A stretch of 14,391 bases of DNA from DASZHJ01 sp035507155 (GTDB taxonomy: Bacteria; Pseudomonadota; Alphaproteobacteria; ATCC43930; CGMCC-115725): positions 1 through 14,391 of the forward strand of contig DATJOK010000010.1 in assembly GCA_035507155.1 (NCBI GenBank). Reading direction: 5' to 3'. The notes under the pieces are model-generated. The model was not told the origin of the DNA. It saw nothing but the letters and a program-made list of their open reading frames with translations, and did no database searches. Positions 7,159 to 13,092 of the stretch are shown here, piece after piece (the first letter of the stretch is position 1; each line of letters opens with the position of its first letter). The position numbers were made by a program, and so were the translations under genes.

Positions 7159-7665
7159 ATGCGCAAGCATCTCTTCGAGGGCATGATCAAGGCGCCGCTG
7201 ACCGAGGCGGCGCCGGCGACCGACGACGCGGCGCTCAAGGAGTTGGCGACGGCGCTCGACCGCGCGGCGCGCCGCCGCCTCGGCCGCAGCCTCTCGATCC
7301 GCGAGGTGGACGCCGGCTCGTGCAACGGCTGCGAGCTGGAGATCCACGCGCTGGGCAACGCGTTCTACGATCTCGAGCGCTTCGGCCTGCGCTTCGTCGC
7401 CTCGCCGCGGCACGCCGACGTGCTGCTGGTGACCGGGCCGGTGACCCGGAACATGCGCGAGGCGCTGGAGCGCACCTATGCCGCGACGCCCGATCCCAAA
7501 TGGGTGGTGGCGCTCGGCGATTGCGCCGTCGATGGCGGGCTCTTTGCCGGCAGCTATGCGGTGGCGGGTGGCGTCTCGGCGGTGGTGCCGGTCGATCTCC
7601 ACATCCGCGGCTGCCCGCCGCGGCCGGAGCAGATCCTCCGGGGATTGCTGGCGCTCCTCGGCTGA
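7159..7665 (+). CDS. hyfI: HyfI/HycG-like small subunit (NuoB homologue) with intact 4Fe-4S site
   Basis: A 168-residue cytoplasmic-side subunit homologous to NuoB and to hydrogenase small subunits of group 4. Four cysteines for the proximal 4Fe-4S cluster are in place: Cys55 and Cys58 in AGSCNGCELEI, Cys122 in LGDCAVDGG, and Cys152 in RGCPPRPEQI. The CNGC spacing is that of hydrogenases rather than the adjacent Cys-Cys pair of complex I. It would pair with the HyfG homologue and place this cluster next to the former NiFe site. Only 3 bases separate it from the hyfG stop. Retention of the cluster while the neighbouring metal site is lost is notable. In E. coli a ferredoxin-like gene (hyfH/hycF) sits nearby; none is found here. 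Confidence 0.92.
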   Translation: MRKHLFEGMIKAPLTEAAPATDDAALKELATALDRAARRRLGRSLSIREVDAGSCNGCELEIHALGNAFYDLERFGLRFVASPRHADVLLVTGPVTRNMREALERTYAATPDPKWVVALGDCAVDGGLFAGSYAVAGGVSAVVPVDLHIRGCPPRPEQILRGLLALLG

Positions 7666-7692
7666 GCGAGCGGCGGCCGAGCACGGTGACGC

Positions 7693-7706
7693 GCCGGCGG
7701 TCCGGC
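7693..7706 (+). terminator. Possible hairpin after hyfI
   Basis: GCCGG (7693-7697) and CCGGC (7702-7706) pair around a 4-base loop, 27 bases after the hyfI stop. No T-run follows, so only a weak or Rho-assisted stop is suggested. It is the only hairpin noticed in the 122-bp gap before the HdeD-family gene. Confidence 0.25.
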
Positions 7707-7787
7707 ACGAGAATGACGCTTCTCCCTCCGGCAGAATGCTCCTAGTCTCGGAGCCAGGCGCTTGGACCGGCGGGAGGGGTGACGGCG

Positions 7788-8354
7788 ATGAATTCCTCGG
7801 ACATCGAGCGTCTGCAGAGCCGGATGGCCGCATCCCTCCGCCAGCACTGGGTGCTGTTCCTGCTCGAAGGCATCCTGCTGGTGCTGCTGGGCCTGGCGGC
7901 GATCATCGTTCCGCCGCTCGCCACCCTGGTGGTGGCGATCTTCCTCGGCTGGCTGCTGCTGATCAGCGGCATCGCCGGCCTCGTCACCACCTTCTGGATG
8001 CGGCACGCGCCGGGCTTCGGCTGGTCGCTGTTCTCGGCGGTGATCGGCATCATCGCCGGAGCCGTGCTGATCGGCTGGCCGGTCGGCGGCGCGCTTTCCC
8101 TCACCGTCGTCATGGTGGCGTTCTTCATCATGGAGGGCATCGCCTCCATCATGTTCGCCCTCGATCACCGGCGGGAGCTCTCCGGCCGGTGGGGCTGGAT
8201 GCTGATGAGCGGCATCGTCGATCTCGTCCTCGGCGCGATCATCTTCCTCGGCCTTCCCGGCACCGCGGCCTGGGCGATCGGGCTGCTGCTCGGCATCAAC
8301 CTGCTGTTCGGCGGCACGGCGCTGATCGGCATGGCGCTGCACGCGCGGGCCTGA
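7788..8354 (+). CDS. HdeD-family (DUF308) six-helix membrane protein
   Basis: A 188-residue inner-membrane protein with about six hydrophobic helices, starting with HWVLFLLEGILLVLLGLAAI and containing the repeated G-rich helix pattern (SGIAGLVTTF, FSAVIGIIAGAVLIGWP, MSGIVDLVLGAIIFLGLPGT) typical of the HdeD/DUF308 family. HdeD in E. coli is linked to acid resistance at high cell density; the molecular mechanism is unclear. I chose ATG 7788 because GGGAGG (7772-7777) is 10 bases upstream; a GTG at 7779 in the same frame is too close to that site. The gene lies 122 bases beyond hyfI on the same strand. A functional link between acid tolerance and the ion-pumping complex is attractive but only inferred. 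Confidence 0.85.
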   Translation: MNSSDIERLQSRMAASLRQHWVLFLLEGILLVLLGLAAIIVPPLATLVVAIFLGWLLLISGIAGLVTTFWMRHAPGFGWSLFSAVIGIIAGAVLIGWPVGGALSLTVVMVAFFIMEGIASIMFALDHRRELSGRWGWMLMSGIVDLVLGAIIFLGLPGTAAWAIGLLLGINLLFGGTALIGMALHARA

Positions 8355-8367
8355 GATCGCCGTTCAG

Positions 8368-8383
8368 CGGGATCGCGGTCCCG
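8368..8383. terminator. Possible two-way hairpin between convergent genes
   Basis: CGGGA (8368-8372) pairs with TCCCG (8379-8383) around 6 bases, with one more G-T pair outside. It sits in the 35-bp gap between the rightward HdeD-family gene and the leftward 35-residue gene, where a bidirectional stop would be expected. There is no clear T-run. Confidence 0.3.
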
Positions 8384-8389
8384 TCCGCC

Positions 8390-8497
8390 TCAGAAGAGCA
8401 CGACGAGCAGAAGCGTGATGCCCGCCACCAGGCCCGCGGTGCACCAGGGGCGCGGGTCCCGCCGGTTGTCGAGGCTTCGGTTCGATCGTGGATGCAC
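8390..8497 (-). CDS. 35-residue single-pass membrane microprotein (hypothetical)
   Basis: Read on the minus strand from GTG at 8497-8495: 35 residues and a TGA stop. A polar, arginine-rich N-terminus (MHPRSNRSLDNRRDPRPW when started by GTG) is followed by one hydrophobic segment (CTAGLVAGITLLLVVLF) running to the C-terminus. AGGAG (complement of 8505-8509) lies 7 bases upstream, an ideal ribosome binding site. The frame stays open further upstream, but that part is very rich in Arg, Ala and Pro and looks spurious. The charge pattern predicts an inner-membrane protein with the N-terminus in the cytoplasm. I do not recognise a family. It might bind and modulate a larger membrane protein, as many such microproteins do; that is speculation. 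Confidence 0.55.
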   Translation of the reverse strand: MHPRSNRSLDNRRDPRPWCTAGLVAGITLLLVVLF

Positions 8498-8634
8498 GGC
8501 GGGTCTCCTGGATCGGTGTGGGCAGGCGGGGGCGCGATCCATCTCCAAGTCTAGATCTGTCTTCGCCGCGGGCTTGCGGGGCCTTGCGGGCGCTTCCTCG
8601 CGGTTGCGTCCCTCGAGGGCCGAGGGCCGCGGTC

Positions 8635-8952
8635 TCAGATCGCCGCGCCGTCCAGACGAGGCAGGCCGGCCGCGGTGACGGCGCGGCCGGCGCTGCGGCT
8701 GAGTGCCGGCTGATGCGCCAGCAGCCGATGCGGCAGCGTGCGCGCGAGAGTGGTCAACTCCAGCTGCGCCGCCCTGGCGGTGCGCAGCACGGAGTGCTCG
8801 GCGGCGTCCACGGCCGTGGGCAGGATCGCCACCAAGCCCGCCGCCAGCACCAGCAGCCAAGCGGCGGCGATGCCCTGGAGGGAGGCGGCGGCGCGGCGCG
8901 GATCGGTGCGATCGATGTCGTCGGCCTCGCGATGGGATTCATGGTTGGGCAT
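8635..8952 (-). CDS. Hypothetical single-pass membrane protein, 105 residues
   Basis: Minus-strand frame started at ATG 8952-8950, preceded by GGAG 8 bases upstream. Residues 1-25 are polar and charged (MPNHESHREADDIDRTDPRR). Residues about 27-47 form one membrane helix (IAAAWLLVLAAGLVAILPTA). The remaining 55 residues are Arg/Leu/Ala-rich without recognisable motifs. A longer in-frame start near 9066 exists, but the added residues look like noncoding arginine-rich sequence, and the inverted repeat at 8970-8989 would fall inside it. I do not recognise the protein. Its neighbours on the same strand are also small envelope-type proteins, and 137 bases separate it from the next one, so it need not share a transcript. 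Confidence 0.5.
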   Translation of the reverse strand: MPNHESHREADDIDRTDPRRAAASLQGIAAAWLLVLAAGLVAILPTAVDAAEHSVLRTARAAQLELTTLARTLPHRLLAHQPALSRSAGRAVTAAGLPRLDGAAI

Positions 8953-8969
8953 GGGGAGCGCTCCGTCCT

Positions 8970-8989
8970 GATCCCTGGATATAGGGATC
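8970..8989. repeat. 7+7 inverted repeat upstream of the 8635-8952 gene
   Basis: GATCCCT (8970-8976) and AGGGATC (8983-8989) are perfect complements with a 6-base AT-containing spacer. On the minus strand the right half of the repeat contains CTATAT, close to the alphaproteobacterial -10 element, 18 or more bases before the ATG. No good -35 was found at the matching distance. An operator overlapping a promoter is the simplest reading. Confidence 0.45.
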
Positions 8990-9132
8990 TGCTGCAGCGC
9001 ACATGCCCGGATCCTTCGCAAATCTGCGTTACGGAAAGAGCGTCTTCGCTGTCGCAACAAAGACACAGTCAGCGCGGGTGCGCGAGTTCCGGACGCGATT
9101 GCGAGGCTCTTGTCGCAACCCTCGGGAAGATC

Positions 9133-9432
9133 TCAGCGCGGCTTCGAGGGATTGGCGGGTGGCTTGCCAGGCGGGTTGCCGCTTCCCCCTGAATCGAGAG
9201 GCTCGGCGCTGTCGTGCAGGATCTGCTGGTAGAGAGCATCGAGATCCTTCGCTTCCGCCGGCGGCACATCGGGCTTGGTGTTGGGTCCGCTGAATTCATC
9301 GGCGTGGGGCTGGATGCGCTTGCCGCCGACGATCGGTGCCTGGCGGGGCTGGTCCGCGGACTGGGCAAAGGCGCCAGTGGCTGGCCCCATCAGGGTCAGC
9401 GCGACGAGGCCGATCATGAACCGGTACCACAT
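9133..9432 (-). CDS. Small exported protein, proline-rich (hypothetical)
   Basis: A 99-residue protein from ATG 9432-9430, with a strong ribosome binding site GGAGGAG (complement of 9439-9445) 6 bases upstream; a start seven codons earlier would lie within the hairpin region and lacks such a site. Residues 1-23 (MWYRFMIGLVALTLMGPATG then AFA) form a clear Sec signal peptide with likely cleavage after AFA. The 76-residue mature part is polar, holds a short probable helix (EAKDLDALYQQILHD) and ends in a Pro/Gly/Lys-rich disordered tail. No cysteine is present in the mature part. Function unknown; periplasmic location is predicted. It lies 74 bases downstream of the outer-membrane factor gene on the same strand and may be read from the same transcript. 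Confidence 0.68.
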   Translation of the reverse strand: MWYRFMIGLVALTLMGPATGAFAQSADQPRQAPIVGGKRIQPHADEFSGPNTKPDVPPAEAKDLDALYQQILHDSAEPLDSGGSGNPPGKPPANPSKPR

Positions 9433-9443
9433 GAGGGTCTCCT

Positions 9444-9473
9444 CCGCGCGCATCGCGCGGCGCTTTCGCGCCG
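9444..9473. promoter_or_regulatory. Two overlapping, mutually exclusive GC hairpins next to a ribosome binding site
   Basis: Hairpin A: CCGCGCG (9444-9450), loop of 3, CGCGCGG (9454-9460), perfect 7 bp. Hairpin B: CGGCGC (9458-9463), loop TTTC, GCGCCG (9468-9473), perfect 6 bp. They share bases 9458-9460, so one RNA can form only one completely. On the minus strand, hairpin A overlaps the end of the ribosome binding site (9439-9445) of the 9133-9432 gene by 2 bases. It may be an intergenic hairpin after the efflux gene, a weak terminator, or a translation control element. Confidence 0.4.
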
Positions 9474-9506
9474 GCGCCGCACTCTCCCGCTGCGCGCATT
9501 CTAGCC

Positions 9507-10979
9507 TTACGGCGATTTCATTTCACCGGCCATCGCGGGCGACGACCGATCGGCAACCGGCAGGCGCGCGGGCGCACCCACCATATCGCTGTCCTGCCAG
9601 CCGCCCCCCAGGGCGTTGAAGAGGCCGACCAGCGCCTGCATATGGGCAAGCTTGTCCTGCACCAGCAGGTCATCGGCGGTGAAGAGCGCCGTCTCGGTGT
9701 TGAGCACGGTCAGCAGATCAACCGTGCCGATGCGGAACTGCGCCTGGGAGATGTCGTAGGCGAGGCGCGCTTTTTCCACCGCGATCTCCTCGTCCGCCTG
9801 CTGCTCACCGGTGCGCCGGGTCGAGACGAGCGAGTCCTCCACATTGCTGAAGGCAGCGACGATCGACTTGGCGTAGTCCTGCAGCAGCTCCTGGTAGCGC
9901 GCCTTGGAGAATTGCAGCTGCCCCTCGAGGGCGCCGCCCTCGAAGATCGGCTGGGTGAGCGAGGCGGCGAGGCTGTAGATCTGGCTGCTCGGCCCGCCGA
10001 AGGACGAAAGCGCCAGGCTCTCGAAGCCGCCGGCGCCGGTGAGCTCGATGCTGGGAAAGAACTGTGCCCGCGCCACTTTGATGTTGGCGTTGGCCTCGAC
10101 GAGCTGCGCCTCCGCCTCGCGCACGTCGGGCCGGCGCACGAGGAGCTCGGACGGCAATCCGGGCGCGACCGTCGGTGCCGTCAGCGTGCCGAGGGAGTTC
10201 CCCGTCAGCTTCACGGTCTCGGGCGGCTTGCCGATGAGGATGGCGAGCGCGTCGATCGCCTGCGAGAGCTGCTGCTGCAGCGGCGGGATCGCCGCCTTCA
10301 GCCCGGCGACCACGGTCTCCTGCTGCGCCACGTCGAGCGCCATGTCGGTGCCGACCTGAACGCGCGCATTGATCACCTCGAGCACGCTTTCGGCATTGGC
10401 GAGATTCTCCTGCGCCACCTGCAGCCGGTCCTGCAGCCCGAGCGCCAGGAAATATGTCGTCGCGACGCCGGAAACCACTGTGAGCTCGACCACTTCCCGG
10501 TCGTAGCGGCTGGCGAGATCGGCGAATTCGGCGGCGTCGCGCGCCGCGCGGTTCTTGCCCCAGAAGTCGATCTCGTAGGAGGCGCTGACCGCGGCGGAGT
10601 AGTTCGAGAAGTGGATCTGGTTGCCGGAAAACTGCGAGACGGCCTGCTGCGTGGTGGCGGCGCTGCCGAGCTGCACCGACGGCAGCAGAGGCGCCCCGGC
10701 GATCCGCACCTGGGCGTCCGCCTCGTGCACCCGCGCCACCGCGGCGGCGAGATCGAAGTTGGCGCGCTCGGCCTCGGCGATGAAGCCGTCGAGCTCCCGC
10801 GAGCCGAATCCCTTCCACCAGCCGGGGGCGGGCCAGTGCGCTTGCCGGGCCGGATCGGCCTCGCGCCAGGCGGTGGGCGTCTCGGTCTCAGGATGCTTGT
10901 AGTCGGGCCCGAGGTCGCAGGCGGCGAGGCCGGTCAGCAGCGAGAGGGCGAGAGCCCCAAGGCGAGCGGGCCGGCGCAT
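9507..10979 (-). CDS. Outer-membrane efflux lipoprotein, NodT/OprM type (TolC superfamily)
   Basis: A 490-residue protein with a lipoprotein signal: positive start MRRPAR, hydrophobic stretch, lipobox LAAC with Cys21. The mature start DLGPDYKHPETETP is the family signature ('GPDY..P'). Two repeated outer-membrane-efflux domains follow, as in trimeric channels that let RND or ABC pumps expel substrates across the outer membrane; ARAQFFPSIELTGAGG and QFRIGTVDLLTVLNTETALF are typical segments of the second repeat. Length matches the family. There are no pump or adaptor genes in the window, so the partner must be encoded elsewhere. The residue after Cys21 is Asp, which in E. coli holds lipoproteins in the inner membrane, but the rule differs in other bacteria. 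The start lacks a clear ribosome binding site and lies 7 bases after the upstream gene, suggesting coupling. Confidence 0.93.
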   Translation of the reverse strand: MRRPARLGALALSLLTGLAACDLGPDYKHPETETPTAWREADPARQAHWPAPGWWKGFGSRELDGFIAEAERANFDLAAAVARVHEADAQVRIAGAPLLPSVQLGSAATTQQAVSQFSGNQIHFSNYSAAVSASYEIDFWGKNRAARDAAEFADLASRYDREVVELTVVSGVATTYFLALGLQDRLQVAQENLANAESVLEVINARVQVGTDMALDVAQQETVVAGLKAAIPPLQQQLSQAIDALAILIGKPPETVKLTGNSLGTLTAPTVAPGLPSELLVRRPDVREAEAQLVEANANIKVARAQFFPSIELTGAGGFESLALSSFGGPSSQIYSLAASLTQPIFEGGALEGQLQFSKARYQELLQDYAKSIVAAFSNVEDSLVSTRRTGEQQADEEIAVEKARLAYDISQAQFRIGTVDLLTVLNTETALFTADDLLVQDKLAHMQALVGLFNALGGGWQDSDMVGAPARLPVADRSSPAMAGEMKSP

Positions 10980-10986
10980 CGCAGGG

Positions 10987-11316
10987 TCAACGCCGGCCGC
11001 CGAGCCCGCCGCCGCTATAGGGCGGGTTCGCCGGCGCGCCCGGCATCGCGCTCATGCCGCCCGGACCGTAGCCCGTCACCGGGCCGAGGTTCGCTGCCGG
11101 CGAATAGTTCGGCATCGGCAGCGCCGGGGCGCTGGCGAGGCCGCCGAAGGACGCGCTGGGGTGCACCGAGGGAATATCGGGCAGCGGCGTCGGAATCGCC
11201 ATCGGCTGGCCGAACTCGCCGTCGGCGGCGCGCGTGATCGCCGGCGTGGCGAGCAGCATGGTGCCCGCCAGCAACATCGCCGCCGTTGCAGCTGAAAGTC
11301 GCGGGATGATTCGCAT
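10987..11316 (-). CDS. Exported Pro/Gly-rich small protein (hypothetical)
   Basis: A 109-residue protein from ATG 11316-11314 with GGAG 7 bases upstream. Residues 1 to about 30 (MRIIPRLSAATAAMLLAGTM, then LLATPAITRA) make a Sec signal peptide. The mature ~79 residues hold about 16 prolines and 15 glycines, no cysteine, and repeated proline-containing phrases (PTPLPDIPSVHP, SAPALPMPNYSP, ending SGGGLGGRR), so it is probably unfolded or extended in the periplasm. The stop is 7 bases before the efflux lipoprotein gene, so the two are almost certainly one transcript. The frame stays open far upstream, but that part is the antisense-like shadow of the next gene. Family not recognised; a cell-wall-spanning spacer or secreted peptide are possible roles, with no direct evidence. 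Confidence 0.65.
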   Translation of the reverse strand: MRIIPRLSAATAAMLLAGTMLLATPAITRAADGEFGQPMAIPTPLPDIPSVHPSASFGGLASAPALPMPNYSPAANLGPVTGYGPGGMSAMPGAPANPPYSGGGLGGRR

Positions 11317-11381
11317 GGTCAGTCTCCGCACGAAGAAGCCGCGCACCGCTCCGGCGCGCGGCTTCCCGTCGGGCGCTCCAT

Positions 11382-11660
11382 TCAGTTGGCGACGTGATGG
11401 AATGTCGTCGAGCCCGGGGTGAACTGGTACTCGATCGGGCCGGCTGTCGGCGTCGAGTTCTGTGCGCTGACGCCGGGGACGCGCATCCGGGCGTTGTGGC
11501 CGGGGAGGAAGTCGTAGACCGGCTGCGGCACGTCGGTGCTCTGGACGTTCCAGTTGCGTGGGTACTGGTCGGCGAGCGCCGCCGGCGCGGTGAAGGCGAG
11601 CGTGCCCACCGCCAGCGCGACCGCCGGCAGCAGGCCGAGAGCATGGGAGAGACGGGTCAT
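11382..11660 (-). CDS. Exported small protein, 92 residues (hypothetical)
   Basis: Starts at ATG 11660-11658 with AAGGA about 8-9 bases upstream. Residues 1-30 (MTRLSHALGLLPAVALAVGT, then LAFTAPAALA) are a clear Sec signal peptide with likely cleavage at ALA/DQ. The 62-residue mature part (beginning DQYPRNWNVQSTDVPQPVYD and ending TTFHHVAN) is polar with several aromatic residues and no cysteine. I do not recognise a family. It is the first of three leftward genes with gaps of 65 and 7 bases, ending in the outer-membrane efflux lipoprotein; this spacing supports one operon. The conserved look of the codon use and the signal peptide make it a real gene; its role is unknown. Confidence 0.65.
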   Translation of the reverse strand: MTRLSHALGLLPAVALAVGTLAFTAPAALADQYPRNWNVQSTDVPQPVYDFLPGHNARMRVPGVSAQNSTPTAGPIEYQFTPGSTTFHHVAN

Positions 11661-11907
11661 GGTTCGGTTCCTTTTGAATGCGCAAGGGCGGAGTTGATCG
11701 GCCCCCTCACGACTGCGTCATCGGCGATCGGCGCGTGCGAGCACCGCCGCGACCGTCGTCGATACCGTCACGGCTGCAGATAGGCATCGCCGCCGCGTCC
11801 ATCTTGCGGGCGGTTGCCGTGAGCATCGAGCGATTGCCCCGTTCCCGCGGGCAGCACCACGAGGCGCGCAAGCCACGCTCGTCAGCCCGCGAAATCGTGA
11901 TGCTCCC
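11661..11907. other. Intergenic region between the SDR gene and the small exported-protein operon
   Basis: 247 bases without a supported gene. It should hold the end of the SDR transcript and the promoter of the leftward operon starting at 11660. I see one hairpin, TGCCC (11835-11839) with GGGCA (11849-11853), with the 8-base palindrome CCCGCGGG (11844-11851) inside, roughly 55 bases past the SDR stop and without a T-run. No convincing -35/-10 pair was found on the minus strand. Confidence 0.4.
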
Positions 11908-12702
11908 TCAGGCGATCGATCGCAGCACCCCGCCATCGACCCTGAGCGCTGCGCCGTTGGTGGCGGCCGCCTCCTCGGAGGCCGTGTAGACCACCATGTT
12001 CGCCACCTCCTCGACGGTGGCGAAACGTCGCAGCAGCGAGCTCGGCCGCTCCGTCACGAAGAAGGAGCGCTCGATCTCCGCTTCCGGGACGCCGCGGCTC
12101 TTCGCGGTCTCGCGCAGGAAAGCCGCCACGCCCTCGCTCCGCGTCGGACCCGGCAATACCGAATTGACGGTGACGCCGGTGCCCGCGGTGAGCTCCGCGA
12201 GGCCGCGCGCCACCGCGAGCTGGGCGGTCTTGGTCATGCCGTAGTGGATCATCTCGCTCGGGATCTGCAGCGCCGATTCGCTGGAGACGAAGATGATGCG
12301 GCCCCAGTTCGCCGCCAGCATTTTCGGGAAATAGTGGCGGGCGAGGCGCACGCCGCTCATCACGTTCGCCTCGAAGATGTGGCTCCACTCGGCGTCCGTG
12401 ATCTCGGCGAAGGGCTTGGGTCCATAGATGCCGAGGTTGTTCACGACAATGTCAGCCGAGCCCGCCTTGCTGACGAAGTAGTTTGCGCCCGCCCCGGTGG
12501 CGAGGTCGGCGGCGATGCCGTCGACGCGCGCGGCGGGGACCAGCTCTGTCAGTCGCCGCGCCGCCTCGATGGTGGAGGTCTCGCTGCGTCCGTTAAGGAT
12601 GACGGCGGCGCCCGCGCGCGCGAGACTCAAGGCAATGGCGAAGCCGATGCCGGCGGTGGATCCGCTGATGATGGCGCGATGCTTGCTGAGATTGATCTGC
12701 AC
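11908..12702 (-). CDS. Short-chain dehydrogenase/reductase (classical SDR)
   Basis: A 264-residue NAD(P)-dependent oxidoreductase of usual SDR length. The nucleotide-binding glycine motif is SGSTAGIG (13-20). The NNAG-type motif reads NNLG (88-91), with Leu for the common Ala. Asn113, Ser141, Tyr154 and Lys158 form the catalytic tetrad (EANVMSG, FVSSES, HYGMTK). PG at 184-185 and the end phrase AALRVDGGVLRS complete the fold. I chose GTG at 12702 because the first strand (VQINLSKHRAIISGS) is where SDRs begin; the frame is open for 83 codons more, but that part looks noncoding. The ribosome binding site is not strong. It is transcribed away from an AraC-type regulator, the usual layout for a regulator and its target. 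Substrate unknown. Confidence 0.9.
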   Translation of the reverse strand: MQINLSKHRAIISGSTAGIGFAIALSLARAGAAVILNGRSETSTIEAARRLTELVPAARVDGIAADLATGAGANYFVSKAGSADIVVNNLGIYGPKPFAEITDAEWSHIFEANVMSGVRLARHYFPKMLAANWGRIIFVSSESALQIPSEMIHYGMTKTAQLAVARGLAELTAGTGVTVNSVLPGPTRSEGVAAFLRETAKSRGVPEAEIERSFFVTERPSSLLRRFATVEEVANMVVYTASEEAAATNGAALRVDGGVLRSIA

Positions 12703-13092
12703 GAGTCCCACGCTCTCGACAATGTTACCGTCGGTCGACCGCCGGCTCCCTGCGCGAAGCGGAATAGAAAGCCCGGTCCGAGGCTCATAGTTGCAGAGCG
12801 ATGGTCTGCTGACAGAGCCGTCCTTGCCGAGAAAGCCGCGATATTGCGTGGTTTGTGCGATCGGCCAGAAATCTGCGTGCTGTCGGCGACCCGGCCCTTC
12901 ACAGACGCGCGAGCGGAATTCTGCCTGTTGCAACCCAGTCTTGCGCCGCATGGGAGGTTCGGCAGGGGCTGCCTATATCTCGGTCTCGGTATGCCGTATT
13001 CCACCGCTGCCGGCGGGATACGGCACAGCTGAAAGAATGCAGGGGGAGGGGCGTCGGGCGGTGGGTCAGTTCCATTCCGCAGAGGTTGAGTC
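12703..13092. promoter_or_regulatory. Divergent intergenic region between SDR and AraC genes
   Basis: 390 bases with no supported gene, less GC-rich than the flanks. It must hold both promoters. CTATAT at 12973-12978 matches the alphaproteobacterial -10 element for the rightward AraC gene but has no clear -35, as is common for activator-dependent promoters. A small perfect hairpin, GGCAG (12961-12965) with CTGCC (12969-12973), directly precedes it. The 11+11 inverted repeat at 12992-13025 lies just downstream. No clear promoter could be picked for the leftward SDR gene. Confidence 0.5.
12992..13025. repeat. 11+11 inverted repeat in front of the AraC-type gene
   Basis: TGCCGTATTCC (12992-13002) and GGGATACGGCA (13015-13025) are complementary at 10 of 11 positions, with a 12-base spacer; centre to centre about two helical turns. 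This fits a site for a dimeric regulator, most simply the AraC protein itself, or a leader hairpin. It ends 67 bases before the ATG. Confidence 0.5.

Noticed and set aside
7703..7720. Sigma-54-like element CGGCACG-N4-TGAC before the HdeD-family gene
   Set aside because: The required GC of the -12 box is missing and the first T of the -24 box is replaced, so the match is too weak.
5527..7833. Very long minus-strand frame (768 codons) opposite hyfG and hyfI
   Set aside because: Composition is Arg/Ala/Gly/Glu-rich without motifs, and the plus-strand genes there have diagnostic family motifs.
8571..8590. Tandem near-repeat of GGCTTGCGGG
   Set aside because: Only two copies of 10 bases with a mismatch in GC-rich DNA; no sign of a longer array.
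9056..9090. GGAAC on the minus strand followed by GTT, as for a general-stress sigma promoter
   Set aside because: The GTT lies about 27 bases away instead of 16-17, so it does not fit the known spacing.
9050..9119. Nine-base direct repeat TGTCGCAAC (9050-9058 and 9111-9119)
   Set aside because: Short, 52 bases apart and without further similarity; not distinguishable from chance.
9642..11237. Plus-strand frame of 531 codons opposite the efflux lipoprotein
   Set aside because: Arg/Leu/Glu-rich shadow with no recognisable domain; the minus-strand gene has a lipobox and efflux-family signatures.
12703..12951. N-terminal extension of the SDR frame by 83 codons
   Set aside because: The SDR fold begins at the GTG at 12702, and the extension has no conserved character and runs through the divergent promoter region.
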